The position numbers and the translations under genes were made by a program. Below are positions 23,731 to 32,611 of a DNA stretch of 64,000 nucleotides, piece after piece; within the stretch, counting starts at the first letter, position 1; each line of letters opens with the position of its first letter. The DNA comes from CAITJF01 sp032654645 (GTDB taxonomy: Bacteria > Pseudomonadota > Gammaproteobacteria > Burkholderiales > Gallionellaceae). Below the pieces are notes generated by a model that did no database searches, was not told the origin of the DNA, and worked only from the letters and a program-made list of their open reading frames with translations. The stretch is taken from contig JAULAW010000003.1 of the NCBI GenBank assembly GCA_032654645.1, positions 372,001 to 436,000 on the forward strand, written 5' to 3'.

Positions 23731-23758
23731 CGCCCCATCACTTTCAAGAAGTGGCGCC

Positions 23759-25837
23759 ATGAATAAATTCATCAAATATGGTTTATTGAGCGCAGGTGGC
23801 CTGGGCTTACTGGTGGCGGGTGGTGCGGCTTATATTGCCGCAACTTTCAACCCCAACGATTACAAGGCGCAGATCATCCAGGTTGTGAAGGACAAGAAGC
23901 AGCGTACCCTCAAGCTGGATGGCGACATCAAGCTGACTTTTTTCCCCAGCATCGGCGCCAATATCGGCAAGGCTTCCCTATCCGAATTCAAGAGTGAAAA
24001 GGAATTCGCCGCGATTGATAGCGCCCATGTTTCGCTGGCGCTGCTGCCGCTATTTTCCAAACAAGTGGTGGTGGACGAGGTAGTGGTCAGCGGCCTGAAG
24101 GTTAAACTGGTAAAGCTGAAAAACGGCAAGACCAATATTGATGACCTGCTGGACAAAGAGGAAAGCAAGGAAGCAGTCAAGGCAGGAAGCAAGGCTGAAG
24201 ATGCTCAGGTGAAATTCAACATCGCCTCAGTAAATGTGGAAAAAACCGGGCTGGATTATCGCGATGAGACCAGCGGCGCGCACTATGCGCTGAAAGACAT
24301 CACTCTGAAGACCGGGCGCATTGCCGATGGAGTGCCGGCAAAAATTGAATTCACCGCAGCGCTCCAGGCCAACCAACCCAAGTCTGAGAAACTTATAGCC
24401 GGGCACCCGCTGGACATTGCCATGCAACTGAAGGCCACGCTTACATTCGATTTGGAGAAACAGGCCTACCGTCTGGAAGGCTTGGATTTGCAGGCTAAAG
24501 GCATGGCCCCGGGTATAGAAAATCTTGCGGCCAGCCTTTCATCACCCATGCTGGAAGGCAATGCGCAGTCGTTCAAGACCAGCATGTTGACCTTGGGATT
24601 GGACATGAAGCAACCGGAGCAGGCATTTAAGTTGAAGCTCTCATCGCCGGTGAATGGCAACCTTGAAATACCGCAATTCAACCTGTCCGATCTCACAGTC
24701 GCGGTGAATGCTACGGGTGATAAGTTACCGAACAAATCGGTCAGCAGCGAGATGAAGGGCAGCGTGCAGGTGGATGCCGGACGGCAGAGCGTGCAGGTCA
24801 ATCTTGCGGGCGGCTTGTTGCAAAGCCAGATAAAGGCCAAAGCGGTGTTGAACGGTTTTTCCAATCCTGCCATTCGTTTTGATGTGGATGTAGATCAGCT
24901 CGATGCCGACCAGTATTTGCCGAAGAAACCCGCAAGTGGTTTTGCCAAGGTTAATGCTGCCGCAACGGAGCAACCGCTGGACCTTTCCGCTTTGAGAAAA
25001 CTCAATCTGGATGGCAGCTTGCGCATCGGCATGCTCAAGGCCGCCAACGTGAAGCTGTCCCAATTGCATGTCGGCATGAAGGCGCACAATGGAGTGCTCG
25101 ACATCAATCCGCTGTCCGCCAACCTGTATCAGGGCAGCATGAACGGCAGCGTTACGGTGAATGCCGTGCCAGCCAGGCCGGGCTTCACCATCAACGAAAA
25201 TCTCAGTGGCATCAACATCGCGCCGATGCTCAAGGATGCCGTCAATTTTGACACGCTGGAAGGCAAGGGCAATGTGTCGCTCAACCTCAACACGCAGGGC
25301 GATACCGTAACTGCGCTCAAGCAGGCGCTCAATGGCAACGTGGCGATGAATCTGGCGGATGGCGCGATCAAGGGCATCAACATCGCCAGGAAATTGCGCG
25401 ACGCAAAAGACATGTTGGGCAAGGGTGGTGCGGCGCAAACCCAAGCGGCCAACAAGGACGAGAAGACCGACTTCAGCGAGCTCAAGGCCAGCTTCAAGGT
25501 GAACAACGGCGTGGCGCACAACGAAGACCTCTCGCTGAAATCGCCGCTGATACGCGTCTCCGGCAATGGCGACATCAACATCGGCAACGACAGCATCAAC
25601 TATCTGGCCAAGGCCACGCTGGCGAAAACGCTGGAAGGGCAGGGCGGCAGGGACAGCGTCGGCGGCATCACCGTGCCGGTGCGCTTGAGCGGGCCATTTA
25701 CTGACCTCAAATACACACTGGATTTCGGTGCGATGGTCAGTGAGGCAGCGAAGCAAAAGGTCGAGGCCAAAAAGGAAGAGATGAAGGGTAAACTGATGGA
25801 TCAACTCAAGGGCGGCCTGAAGGGGTTGTTCAGGTAA
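23759..25837 (+). CDS. AsmA family protein
   Basis: 692 residues. An N-terminal membrane helix (LLSAGGLGLLVAGGAAYIAA) is followed by the AsmA N-terminal pattern FNPNDYKAQIIQVVKDKKQR and LDGDIKLTFFPSIGANIG. The C-terminal AsmA_2 region has LNLNTQGDTVTALKQALNGN and then ALNG-type repeats. AsmA-like proteins are repeating beta-groove proteins, thought to span the periplasm and carry phospholipids to the outer membrane. The Lys/Glu-rich end (KQKVEAKKEEMKGKL) is a short helix. It is followed by a palindromic repeat, then mutY. Confidence 0.9.
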   Translation: MNKFIKYGLLSAGGLGLLVAGGAAYIAATFNPNDYKAQIIQVVKDKKQRTLKLDGDIKLTFFPSIGANIGKASLSEFKSEKEFAAIDSAHVSLALLPLFSKQVVVDEVVVSGLKVKLVKLKNGKTNIDDLLDKEESKEAVKAGSKAEDAQVKFNIASVNVEKTGLDYRDETSGAHYALKDITLKTGRIADGVPAKIEFTAALQANQPKSEKLIAGHPLDIAMQLKATLTFDLEKQAYRLEGLDLQAKGMAPGIENLAASLSSPMLEGNAQSFKTSMLTLGLDMKQPEQAFKLKLSSPVNGNLEIPQFNLSDLTVAVNATGDKLPNKSVSSEMKGSVQVDAGRQSVQVNLAGGLLQSQIKAKAVLNGFSNPAIRFDVDVDQLDADQYLPKKPASGFAKVNAAATEQPLDLSALRKLNLDGSLRIGMLKAANVKLSQLHVGMKAHNGVLDINPLSANLYQGSMNGSVTVNAVPARPGFTINENLSGINIAPMLKDAVNFDTLEGKGNVSLNLNTQGDTVTALKQALNGNVAMNLADGAIKGINIARKLRDAKDMLGKGGAAQTQAANKDEKTDFSELKASFKVNNGVAHNEDLSLKSPLIRVSGNGDINIGNDSINYLAKATLAKTLEGQGGRDSVGGITVPVRLSGPFTDLKYTLDFGAMVSEAAKQKVEAKKEEMKGKLMDQLKGGLKGLFR

Positions 25838-25841
25838 AACA

Positions 25842-25929
25842 CCCTCTCCCCTTCCTCATGTCGGGGGAGAAACAGTATTGCCTCTCCCCCGGGGAGAGGC
25901 CGACGCACATCAGTGCGGTGGGTGAGGGT
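25842..25929. repeat. Dispersed palindromic repeat between asmA and mutY
   Basis: Starts CCCTCTCCCC and ends GGTGAGGG. It contains an inner hairpin CCTCTCCCC/GGGGAGAGG at 25881-25899. The type is common in betaproteobacterial intergenic regions. A shorter element with the same motif lies inside mutY at 26469. It may help terminate asmA transcription. Confidence 0.7.
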
Positions 25930-25948
25930 AGGAAGTAGGAGTTTAGAC

Positions 25949-27073
25949 TTGAGCGCTTTTTCCACACGCATCATCGCATGGCAACACCAGCATGGCCGCC
26001 ACGGCTTGCCGTGGCAGGGCGCCGATGCTTACCGCGTGTGGCTGTCCGAGATCATGCTGCAGCAGACCCAGGTCGCCACCGTCATCCCCTATTACCAGCG
26101 CTTCGTGACAAGCTTCCCGGATGTCGCCGCACTCGCGGCGGCGAGTGAAGACGAAGTGCTGGTGCACTGGAGCGGGCTGGGCTACTACTCGCGGGCGCGC
26201 AACCTGCATGTGGCTGCGCAGTTCATCATGCAACAACATGGCGGAGAATTTCCGCATCACTTCGATGGCATCCTTGCACTGCCCGGCATCGGACGTTCCA
26301 CTGCCGCCGCCATCAGCGCCTTGGTGTTCCATGAGCGGCGCGCGATTCTCGATGGCAACGTTAAACGCGTACTGGCGCGCTACTGCGCAATCGAAGGTTA
26401 CACCGGCGAGAAAAAAATCGAAGCGCAACTGTGGCAACAAGCGGAAGCTTTGCTGCCACAAGAAACATCCCCTCCCCCTCGGGGGGAGGGGCGAAGGGGT
26501 GGGGGAATCGCCACCTACACACAAGGCCTGATGGACTTGGGCGCGACAATCTGTACGCGCAGCAAACCGCAATGCACTATTTGTCCGTTGCGAAAAGATT
26601 GCGTGGCATATCAAAGCGGTCGTGTTGCGCAACTGCCCACCCCGCGCCCGCGCAAGGTGCTGCCGGAAAAATACAGCACCTTCTTGCTGCTGCTCAATGG
26701 CTCCGACATCCTGCTGGAAAAGCGCCCCGGCAGCGGCATCTGGGGAGGCCTGTGGTGTCCGCCGCAATTTGATGATGAACAGTCAGCGTTGGATTGGTGT
26801 ATGCAACGAGGCATCACAACAAGTAAAAATGCTCGTCGTTCCCGCGCAGGCGGGAACCCGGCCAATTTAACAAACCAGTGCGAAGCACTTCCGTCTTTCA
26901 CGCACACCTTCACCCATTTCAAATTGCATATCGCGCCGCTGCTGGTGCAGGTTGCGCACAAACCCGGACAGATACAGGAGCCGGGCAGGGTGTGGCTGGA
27001 TGTGGAGGATGCCTTGCGCGCCGCCATCCCTGCACCGGTGCGCAAACTGATCGAGAATATTATTCGAGGCTGA
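25949..27073 (+). CDS. mutY: A/G-specific adenine glycosylase MutY, with two repeat-derived insertions
   Basis: A protein of about 374 residues that removes adenine mispaired with 8-oxoguanine. SEIMLQQTQVATV has the catalytic Glu, LPGIGRSTAAAI is the helix-hairpin-helix, and DGNVKRVLAR contains the catalytic Asp. CTRSKPQCTICPLRKDC holds the [4Fe-4S] loop. The C-terminal part is the NUDIX-like 8-oxoG reader with GIWGGLWCPPQF. Two odd stretches encoded by palindromic repeats, SPPPRGEGRRGGG before the Fe-S loop and RRSRAGGNP in the C-terminal domain, sit in likely surface loops and keep the frame open. TTG 25949 has an AGGAG seven bases upstream and is preferred to GTG 25913, which falls in the upstream repeat. 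Confidence 0.9.
   Translation: MSAFSTRIIAWQHQHGRHGLPWQGADAYRVWLSEIMLQQTQVATVIPYYQRFVTSFPDVAALAAASEDEVLVHWSGLGYYSRARNLHVAAQFIMQQHGGEFPHHFDGILALPGIGRSTAAAISALVFHERRAILDGNVKRVLARYCAIEGYTGEKKIEAQLWQQAEALLPQETSPPPRGEGRRGGGIATYTQGLMDLGATICTRSKPQCTICPLRKDCVAYQSGRVAQLPTPRPRKVLPEKYSTFLLLLNGSDILLEKRPGSGIWGGLWCPPQFDDEQSALDWCMQRGITTSKNARRSRAGGNPANLTNQCEALPSFTHTFTHFKLHIAPLLVQVAHKPGQIQEPGRVWLDVEDALRAAIPAPVRKLIENIIRG
26469..26505. repeat. Palindromic repeat inside mutY (first)
   Basis: CCCTCCCCC and GGGGGAGGG arms followed by GCGAAGGGGTGGGGG. It is related to the repeat at 25842 and is translated as SPPPRGEGRRGGG in MutY. Confidence 0.7.
26832..26860. repeat. Palindromic repeat inside mutY (second)
   Basis: GTTCCCGC gcag GCGGGAAC (26838-26857) with flanking CTCGTC and CCGG. 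It resembles the dispersed GTCATTCCCGCG..GCGGGAATCC repeats of proteobacteria and is translated as RRSRAGGNP. Confidence 0.7.
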
Positions 27074-27217
27074 CCCACGTAGCACAAAGGCCTCAAAATT
27101 GCCGTAAGGAAGCAATCACAAAAACCGAACAGCATTACGCAGAACCGCAAAACGCTGCATAATTCGCCGGTTTGGTTTTGTAATTTTCCGGCACCATAAG
27201 CAAAAAAGTTGGAACCT

Positions 27218-30200
27218 ATGGCCATCAAGAAATCCGAACTCTATTCCTCACTCTGGTCTAGCTGCGACGAACTGCGCGGCGGCATGGATGCCAGCCAGTA
27301 CAAGGATTACGTGCTGGTGATGCTGTTCATCAAATACGTCAGCGACAAATATGCCGACGTTCCTTACGCCCCGATCACGATTCCTCAAGGTGCCTCATTC
27401 CGTGACATGGTCGCACTCAAGGGCAAGACCGACATCGGCGACCAGATCAACAAAAAAATCATCGCGCCATTGGCTAATGCCAACAAGTTGTCCGACATGC
27501 CGGACTTCAACGACCCGGGCAAATTGGGCAGCGGACAGGAAATTGTCGAACGCCTCACCAACCTCATCGGCATCTTTGAAAACAAGGCGCTGGATTTCAG
27601 CAAGAACCGCGCAGAGGGCGACGACATACTCGGCGATGCCTACGAATACCTGATGCGTCACTTCGCAACAGAATCGGGTAAGTCCAAAGGCCAGTTCTAC
27701 ACGCCCGCCGAAGTCAGCCGCGTCATGGCGCAGATCATCGGCATCCGCGATGCGCACACCACAAACAACACCACCGTGTATGACCCGACATGCGGATCGG
27801 GATCGCTGCTGCTGAAAGTGGGCGATGAAGCCAAAGCGGAAGTCACACTCTACGGACAGGAAAAAGATACCGCCACCTCCGGCTTGGCGCGGATGAATAT
27901 GATCCTGCACAACAAACCCACGGCGCTCATCAAAGGCGGGCACAGCACTTTGGCAAATCCGCTGTACACGGGCGAAGACGGCAAGCTCAAAACCTTCGAC
28001 TACGTGGTTGCCAATCCGCCCTTTTCGGACAAGCGCTGGAGCACCGGCATCGACCCGCTCAACGATCCGCACGAGCGCTTCCAGCATTACGGCACGCCGC
28101 CCCCCAAGCAAGGCGACTACGCCTACCTGCTGCACATCATCCGCTCGCTCAAAAGCACGGGCAAAGGCGCATGCATCCTGCCGCACGGCGTGTTGTTTCG
28201 CGGCAATGCCGAAGCCGACATCCGCCGTAACCTCATCCGCAGGGGCTACATCAAAGGCATCATCGGCCTGCCCGCCAACCTGTTCTACGGCACCGGCATC
28301 CCCGCCTGCATCGTCGTCATCGACAAGGAAAACGCCCACAGCCGCAAAGGCATTTTCATGCTCGACGCCAGCAAGGGCTACCTCAAGGACGGCAACAAAA
28401 ACCGCCTGCGCGATTGCGACATCCACAAGATTGTGGACGTGTTCAACCGCCGCGACGACAGCGATCCGAGCTATGCGCGCATGGTCGGCAATGATGAAAT
28501 CGAGAAGAACGAATTCAACCTCAACATCCCGCGCTACATCGACAGCCAGCAAGCCGAAGACTTACAGGACATCACAGGCCATCTGCAGGGCGGCATCCCC
28601 CAAGCCGACGTGGAGGCGTTGCATGCTTACTGGGATGTTTGCCCGAACCTGAAGGCTACGTTGTTCAAACCTGCTGCCGGGAACGCGGCCATCCTGGCCG
28701 CAGGCGGGCTGGAAGCCCGCGCTTCCAGTAATGTTCCAAGCCCGAGAGGCTGGCATTCGCGCGGCTACTTGCCCCACATCGACGGTCCCAATCTGCTGCA
28801 ATTCATTACCTTCCGCATGGCCGATTCGGTGCCAAGCGAGCAGATCGAGCTATGGAAACAAGAATTGAAATGGCGCGAAGGCCTTGATGCGGACAGCCCG
28901 GAATCGGCAGCTTTGCGCAAAAAAATCGAAAATTATGCAGATGCCGGGCACGGCGCTTGCCATCTGCGCGTTCCTCGTGTCGCGCAGATGGTGCAGGATG
29001 CCCTGCTGCATTTTGACGGGCAACGCTATCGGATGATTGCCTGGTGCATCATGCCCAATCACGTTCATACCCTGATAGAACCTATTGATGCGGCGCACTC
29101 CCTGCCGTCCATCATCCATTCCTGGAAATCATTCACGGCGAATGCTGCCAACAAGATGCTCAGTCGCACGGGCGCATTCTGGATGGAAGACTATTTCGAT
29201 CGCTACATACGCGATGAAACCCACCTTCAAGCCACGCTCGATTACATCCGGCAAAACCCGGTGAAAGCGAGGCTGGTGCAACGGGCAGAAGACTGGCCTT
29301 GGGCTGGGAACGCGGGCTTCCAGCCCGCATGCGGCCAGGATGGCCGCGCTCCCGGCTACCTTGATCTGGCTGTCCCCAAGCAAGCCATCAAGTCCGCCAT
29401 CTACGAACATCCCGAATTTGTCACCTTCATCGCAAGCATGAACGCGCTCTTTGCATCCTGGCGCGGACAGAGTGCCGTCGCGCTCAAGACACTGGAAGCA
29501 GGCTTTCATCCGAAAGACCTCATCATGCAGATGTCGGAAAGCCTGCTCGCCTTCTACACCGGCAAACTGCTGATCGACAAATACGATGTGTATCAACACC
29601 TGATGGACTACTGGGCAGCGACCATGCAGGACGATTGCTACCTGATCGCGGATGACGGCTGGAAGGCGGCCACCTGCCGCATTGTCGAGAAAGACAAAAA
29701 GGGCAAAGAAAAAGACAAAGGCTGGGCGTGCGACCTCGTGCCCAAACAGATCATCGTGGATCGCTACTTCGCTGCGCAGCAGCAAGCCATCCGCGAACTC
29801 GAAGCCACGCTGGAAAGCGTTGCCGCCCAACTCGCCGAGCTGGAAGAAGAACACGGTGGCGAAGAAGGTGCTTATGCCGAACTCGACAAGGTGAACAAAG
29901 CCAACGTCAGCGCGCGCCTGAAAGAACTGGGAACGCGGGCTTCCAGCCCGCATGCGGCCAAGATGGCCGCGCTCCCGGACGATGAAGCCGAAATTGCCGC
30001 GCTCGACGCATGGCGCAAACTAAACGAACAGGAGAGCGAAATCAAGAAGTCGCTCAAGGAAGAGGAAGCCGAACTCGATGCGCTGGCCTACGCAAAATAT
30101 CCAAAACTTTCTGAGGCTGAAATCAAAATTTTAGTGGTTGATGATCGTTGGCTGGCCGCGCTGAATAAGGACATCCACGGCGAGATGGACCGCATCAGCC

Positions 30201-30265
30201 ATGCACTTACCCGGCGCGTGAAAGAATTGGCCGAACGCTATGAAACGCCGCTGCCCAAGCTCTGA
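27218..30265 (+). CDS. hsdM: Type I restriction-modification methyltransferase HsdM with an in-frame RAYT transposase insertion
   Basis: 1015 residues. Residues 1-487: HsdM N-terminal helices (SSLWSSCDELRGGMDASQYK), the SAM site DPTCGSGSLL and catalytic NPPF (VANPPFSDKRW). Residues 488-713: a complete REP-associated tyrosine transposase bounded by palindromic repeats. Residues 714-1015: the HsdM C-terminal part resumes (PEFVTFIASMNALFASWRG), with a coiled coil and the usual end. A third palindrome adds RASSPHAAKMAALP near residue 910. Without the insertions the protein is of normal HsdM size (about 770-790). The frame has no stop. Whether the chimera methylates DNA cannot be known here. ATG 27218 is chosen over TTG 27209. 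Confidence 0.92.
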   Translation: MAIKKSELYSSLWSSCDELRGGMDASQYKDYVLVMLFIKYVSDKYADVPYAPITIPQGASFRDMVALKGKTDIGDQINKKIIAPLANANKLSDMPDFNDPGKLGSGQEIVERLTNLIGIFENKALDFSKNRAEGDDILGDAYEYLMRHFATESGKSKGQFYTPAEVSRVMAQIIGIRDAHTTNNTTVYDPTCGSGSLLLKVGDEAKAEVTLYGQEKDTATSGLARMNMILHNKPTALIKGGHSTLANPLYTGEDGKLKTFDYVVANPPFSDKRWSTGIDPLNDPHERFQHYGTPPPKQGDYAYLLHIIRSLKSTGKGACILPHGVLFRGNAEADIRRNLIRRGYIKGIIGLPANLFYGTGIPACIVVIDKENAHSRKGIFMLDASKGYLKDGNKNRLRDCDIHKIVDVFNRRDDSDPSYARMVGNDEIEKNEFNLNIPRYIDSQQAEDLQDITGHLQGGIPQADVEALHAYWDVCPNLKATLFKPAAGNAAILAAGGLEARASSNVPSPRGWHSRGYLPHIDGPNLLQFITFRMADSVPSEQIELWKQELKWREGLDADSPESAALRKKIENYADAGHGACHLRVPRVAQMVQDALLHFDGQRYRMIAWCIMPNHVHTLIEPIDAAHSLPSIIHSWKSFTANAANKMLSRTGAFWMEDYFDRYIRDETHLQATLDYIRQNPVKARLVQRAEDWPWAGNAGFQPACGQDGRAPGYLDLAVPKQAIKSAIYEHPEFVTFIASMNALFASWRGQSAVALKTLEAGFHPKDLIMQMSESLLAFYTGKLLIDKYDVYQHLMDYWAATMQDDCYLIADDGWKAATCRIVEKDKKGKEKDKGWACDLVPKQIIVDRYFAAQQQAIRELEATLESVAAQLAELEEEHGGEEGAYAELDKVNKANVSARLKELGTRASSPHAAKMAALPDDEAEIAALDAWRKLNEQESEIKKSLKEEEAELDALAYAKYPKLSEAEIKILVVDDRWLAALNKDIHGEMDRISHALTRRVKELAERYETPLPKL
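28679..28726. repeat. REP-like palindrome, left copy of the RAYT unit
   Basis: Starts GGGAACGCGGCC and ends GCCCGCGCTTCC, with two inner hairpins (GCGGCCATCCTGGCCGC and GCGGGCTGGAAGCCCGC). Read in HsdM as GNAAILAAGGLEARAS. Confidence 0.9.
29306..29353. repeat. REP-like palindrome, right copy of the RAYT unit
   Basis: The same element in the opposite orientation: starts GGGAACGCGGGC, ends GGCCGCGCTCCC. Read as GNAGFQPACGQDGRAP. Confidence 0.9.
29929..29976. repeat. REP-like palindrome, solo copy in hsdM
   Basis: A solo copy nearly identical to 29306-29353, but read in another frame (GTRASSPHAAKMAALP), in the coiled-coil region of HsdM. Confidence 0.9.
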
Positions 30266-30268
30266 TCT

Positions 30269-32575
30269 TTACCCATAATCGGTTCTGCTGGACACGGTAA
30301 TCTGTGTCGCATCATTCATTACGCGCCACATGGCAACGATGTCATCCAAGCGCTGCAAGCCAAGCCACAAGGTTTGCGTTCCCGGCTCACCGTCACTTTT
30401 ACGCCCGAGGAATCCGCCGAGACTGGCAACGTGGCGGGTGGCGTCGCGCAAGGTGGGCGGCCGTGCAGGGGCAACGGGGTTTTTCGTTGTGAACACCATC
30501 AGTGCTTTCCACTCGGCCTCCTCGAAATACACTGTGCAAGGAGCCTGCGGTACTTCTCGTCCAAGCTTATTCAAGTAGTATATTCGCCAAGCCACTACCA
30601 GATCGATGGCCAGGCACGCCTCAATCCGATCTGCTTGCCCGAGTTGCCGTTGTTCGATGCGGCATCCGCTCTTCAAGGTGCGATGGAGTACTTCAATACC
30701 CCAGCGGCGCGTGTACCAAATCAGTTTTTCTATTGCCTGCTCAAAGCACGTTACCGGAATCGTAGTGAGCAGCATCCATTCTAAAGGTTTTACGCCGGCA
30801 GGTGGATCTTGCTCCTGCGCAAAGACGGCCCAAACCGGGATAGGCATGCCTTTGTGTCCGGCAGATGCGATCAGTTTGACTGCGGCATAGCGAACACTCA
30901 TGCGCGCCGTGCGCGCTGCGCGATTTCCTTGACGTGGCACCTGCAAGTCCTGAGTACCTCCTGCCGGCCTGGATTGCATTGTCTCCCATAGCCGATTTTG
31001 CTCGTCGTGCAACTGGCGGTTATGTTCTGCCCGTATCAGCAGCTTCGGGCCTTCAGGATGTGCCATGGCATCTTCAAACAACTCATAGATGTCCGCCTCG
31101 CGATCACCCACGCTCACCAGCGTGGTATTGGGGCAGCGCGTCTGTACATCCGCCACCGCACGGAAACTTTTCAGCCACTTGAAGCTTTCCTTCTCCTCGA
31201 TCGGTATGCGATGACGCTTCGCCTTCTTGCCAATTTCATTTGGATCGCGTGCCCAGCACTGTACATTCAGGAATCCCAATGGCGTACCCTGAGTGCTGAA
31301 GGCAAGCGTCGAGTGCAGATGCAGTCCCTGCGGGCCATTCGATCCGATGGGTCCCATTCCTTCGGTAGCCGCGTGCGCCGTATAGTTAAGGCTCGTCGTG
31401 TCCTGCACCGCCAGCACGATTTTCTCTGCACGCACGCGTGCTTCAGTCGACTGAAAGTGAGGTTGCAATAGGGTGTCCATTGTTGTTTGCTCGTGATCCA
31501 GAAACCGATAGGCAGCCTTGGCTTTGGCCCGGCTCGCGCAAGCCTGTGTCACATTGGCTTGAGGCCGAGCATAAAAATCCCGCGCCAGCGACAACAGGCG
31601 CGTTTGCAACCGCGCATCCGGCAGCGCGCAACCGCCAAATTCTTCTTCCGCCCAATCTGCAGGAACCCTTGGATCAGGACACGGTTTAACGGGGCGGTGC
31701 AGCACAATTGCGTCACCGTTCGCTTGCAAGATTGTTTGCCAATGTGAATGCAATGGATAGACCCAGATGTCCTTGATCGTTCCTTGGGCTGCATGACTTC
31801 GATCCTGTCGGCCACGCCCTTGAGTTTGACCGAGGAGAATCCAGTTGGCGGCCCGATAGCAGGTGCCACGATAGCGGCTGCGATCAACAAAAGTTTCCAC
31901 CAGCACCGGCGCGATGCCATAGCGCGATTGCCAGTCATTTTTCAATCGGGATAGTGCCAAACTCAGCACGTGCGAGGCCAGGTTGGGAACATGGACACCG
32001 GGCAAAATCAGAAATCGGCTATTGGCAACGACCTTGGGCAATTCCGCCTGGCGGGTTGCATCATCCCAGCCAACCCACGTATCACGAGGAGCTAATCGCC
32101 ACGCGGGTGCGCTGAAACTCAATCCACCCACAAACCCCGCTTCGCAGGCTATCAGATAGCGGAGCTGTGCCCCGCACAACGGCCCTGCACCCAACGGGTG
32201 GTGCGCCTGCATCATCGCCCACCATGTGCTCGACAATTCCGTTTGCCCACTGTCTACAGGTACCAACCATACCCCGCCTAGCTCGCTTAGCTTTGCCTCA
32301 ATGGTTAACCAATCAGTATCAAGTATCAATCCCTCAGTCGGTTTGGCAAACGAGACCTCCTTTCCATCAGGAAGCGAAATGACCCCCCGACGTGACAACT
32401 TGAGCAGTGCCACTCGGCAACTCATGTCTTTCGGCTGGCCATCCGCTCTTTGCCATCCCAACCAGGCACATACCTCACGCGACAGCGCCGTGCGCGTTAA
32501 CGCAGGATCACCCTCCACCCGTGTACGAATTCGCGTGAGTATCTCTTCGGAAAAGTTTTGTCCAGCTACCAACAT
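30269..32575 (-). CDS. IS4/Tn5-type transposase with N-terminal DruA-like (DUF4338) domain
   Basis: 768 residues. The first 300 or so resemble DruA (DUF4338), with a short helical N-terminus, then WVGWDDATRQAELPK, ANSRFLILPGVHVPNLAS, DWQSRYGIAPVLVETFVD and GTCYRAANWILLGQTQG. Residues about 310-760 are a Tn5-like transposase: WAEEEFGGCALPDARLQTRL (DNA-binding N-terminus), VLAVQDTTSLNYT (first Asp), VSVGDREADIYELF (second Asp), and YTRRWGIEVLHRTLKSGCR (Glu with the YREK-like signature). The stop at 30269-30271 lies outside the left inverted repeat, so the last few residues come from flanking DNA. The domain is shared with the unrelated transposase at 4017. Confidence 0.88.
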   Translation of the reverse strand: MLVAGQNFSEEILTRIRTRVEGDPALTRTALSREVCAWLGWQRADGQPKDMSCRVALLKLSRRGVISLPDGKEVSFAKPTEGLILDTDWLTIEAKLSELGGVWLVPVDSGQTELSSTWWAMMQAHHPLGAGPLCGAQLRYLIACEAGFVGGLSFSAPAWRLAPRDTWVGWDDATRQAELPKVVANSRFLILPGVHVPNLASHVLSLALSRLKNDWQSRYGIAPVLVETFVDRSRYRGTCYRAANWILLGQTQGRGRQDRSHAAQGTIKDIWVYPLHSHWQTILQANGDAIVLHRPVKPCPDPRVPADWAEEEFGGCALPDARLQTRLLSLARDFYARPQANVTQACASRAKAKAAYRFLDHEQTTMDTLLQPHFQSTEARVRAEKIVLAVQDTTSLNYTAHAATEGMGPIGSNGPQGLHLHSTLAFSTQGTPLGFLNVQCWARDPNEIGKKAKRHRIPIEEKESFKWLKSFRAVADVQTRCPNTTLVSVGDREADIYELFEDAMAHPEGPKLLIRAEHNRQLHDEQNRLWETMQSRPAGGTQDLQVPRQGNRAARTARMSVRYAAVKLIASAGHKGMPIPVWAVFAQEQDPPAGVKPLEWMLLTTIPVTCFEQAIEKLIWYTRRWGIEVLHRTLKSGCRIEQRQLGQADRIEACLAIDLVVAWRIYYLNKLGREVPQAPCTVYFEEAEWKALMVFTTKNPVAPARPPTLRDATRHVASLGGFLGRKSDGEPGTQTLWLGLQRLDDIVAMWRVMNDATQITVSSRTDYG

Positions 32576-32611
32576 GAAAGTAGGTTAGCAAAAAAATCTC
32601 CCCGTGTCCAG
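30288..32611 (-). mobile_element. IS4-family (Tn5-like) insertion between hsdM and fic
   Basis: The ends share CTGGACACGG as a 10-bp perfect terminal inverted repeat (30288-30297 and complement of 32602-32611). No target duplication could be found in the flanks, which suggests a deletion next to the element or an old insertion. It holds one gene, the transposase at 30269-32575. Confidence 0.75.

Larger units (their letters stand above)
28679..29353 (+). mobile_element. RAYT (REP-associated Y1 transposase) between inverted palindromes, inside hsdM
   Basis: A unit of 675 bp. The middle codes for an IS200-like Y1 transposase of the RAYT type: HIDGPNLLQFITFRMADS at the start, CIMPNHVHTLIEP with the His-x-His metal site, IIHSWKSFTANAANKML, FWMEDYFDRYIRDETH, and DYIRQNPVKA with the probable catalytic Tyr, ending EDWPWAG. 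The unit begins and ends with 48-base palindromes of one family in opposite orientation (28679-28726 and 29306-29353). It is 225 codons long and in frame with hsdM. RAYTs have no start codon need here because they are translated as part of HsdM. Confidence 0.88.
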
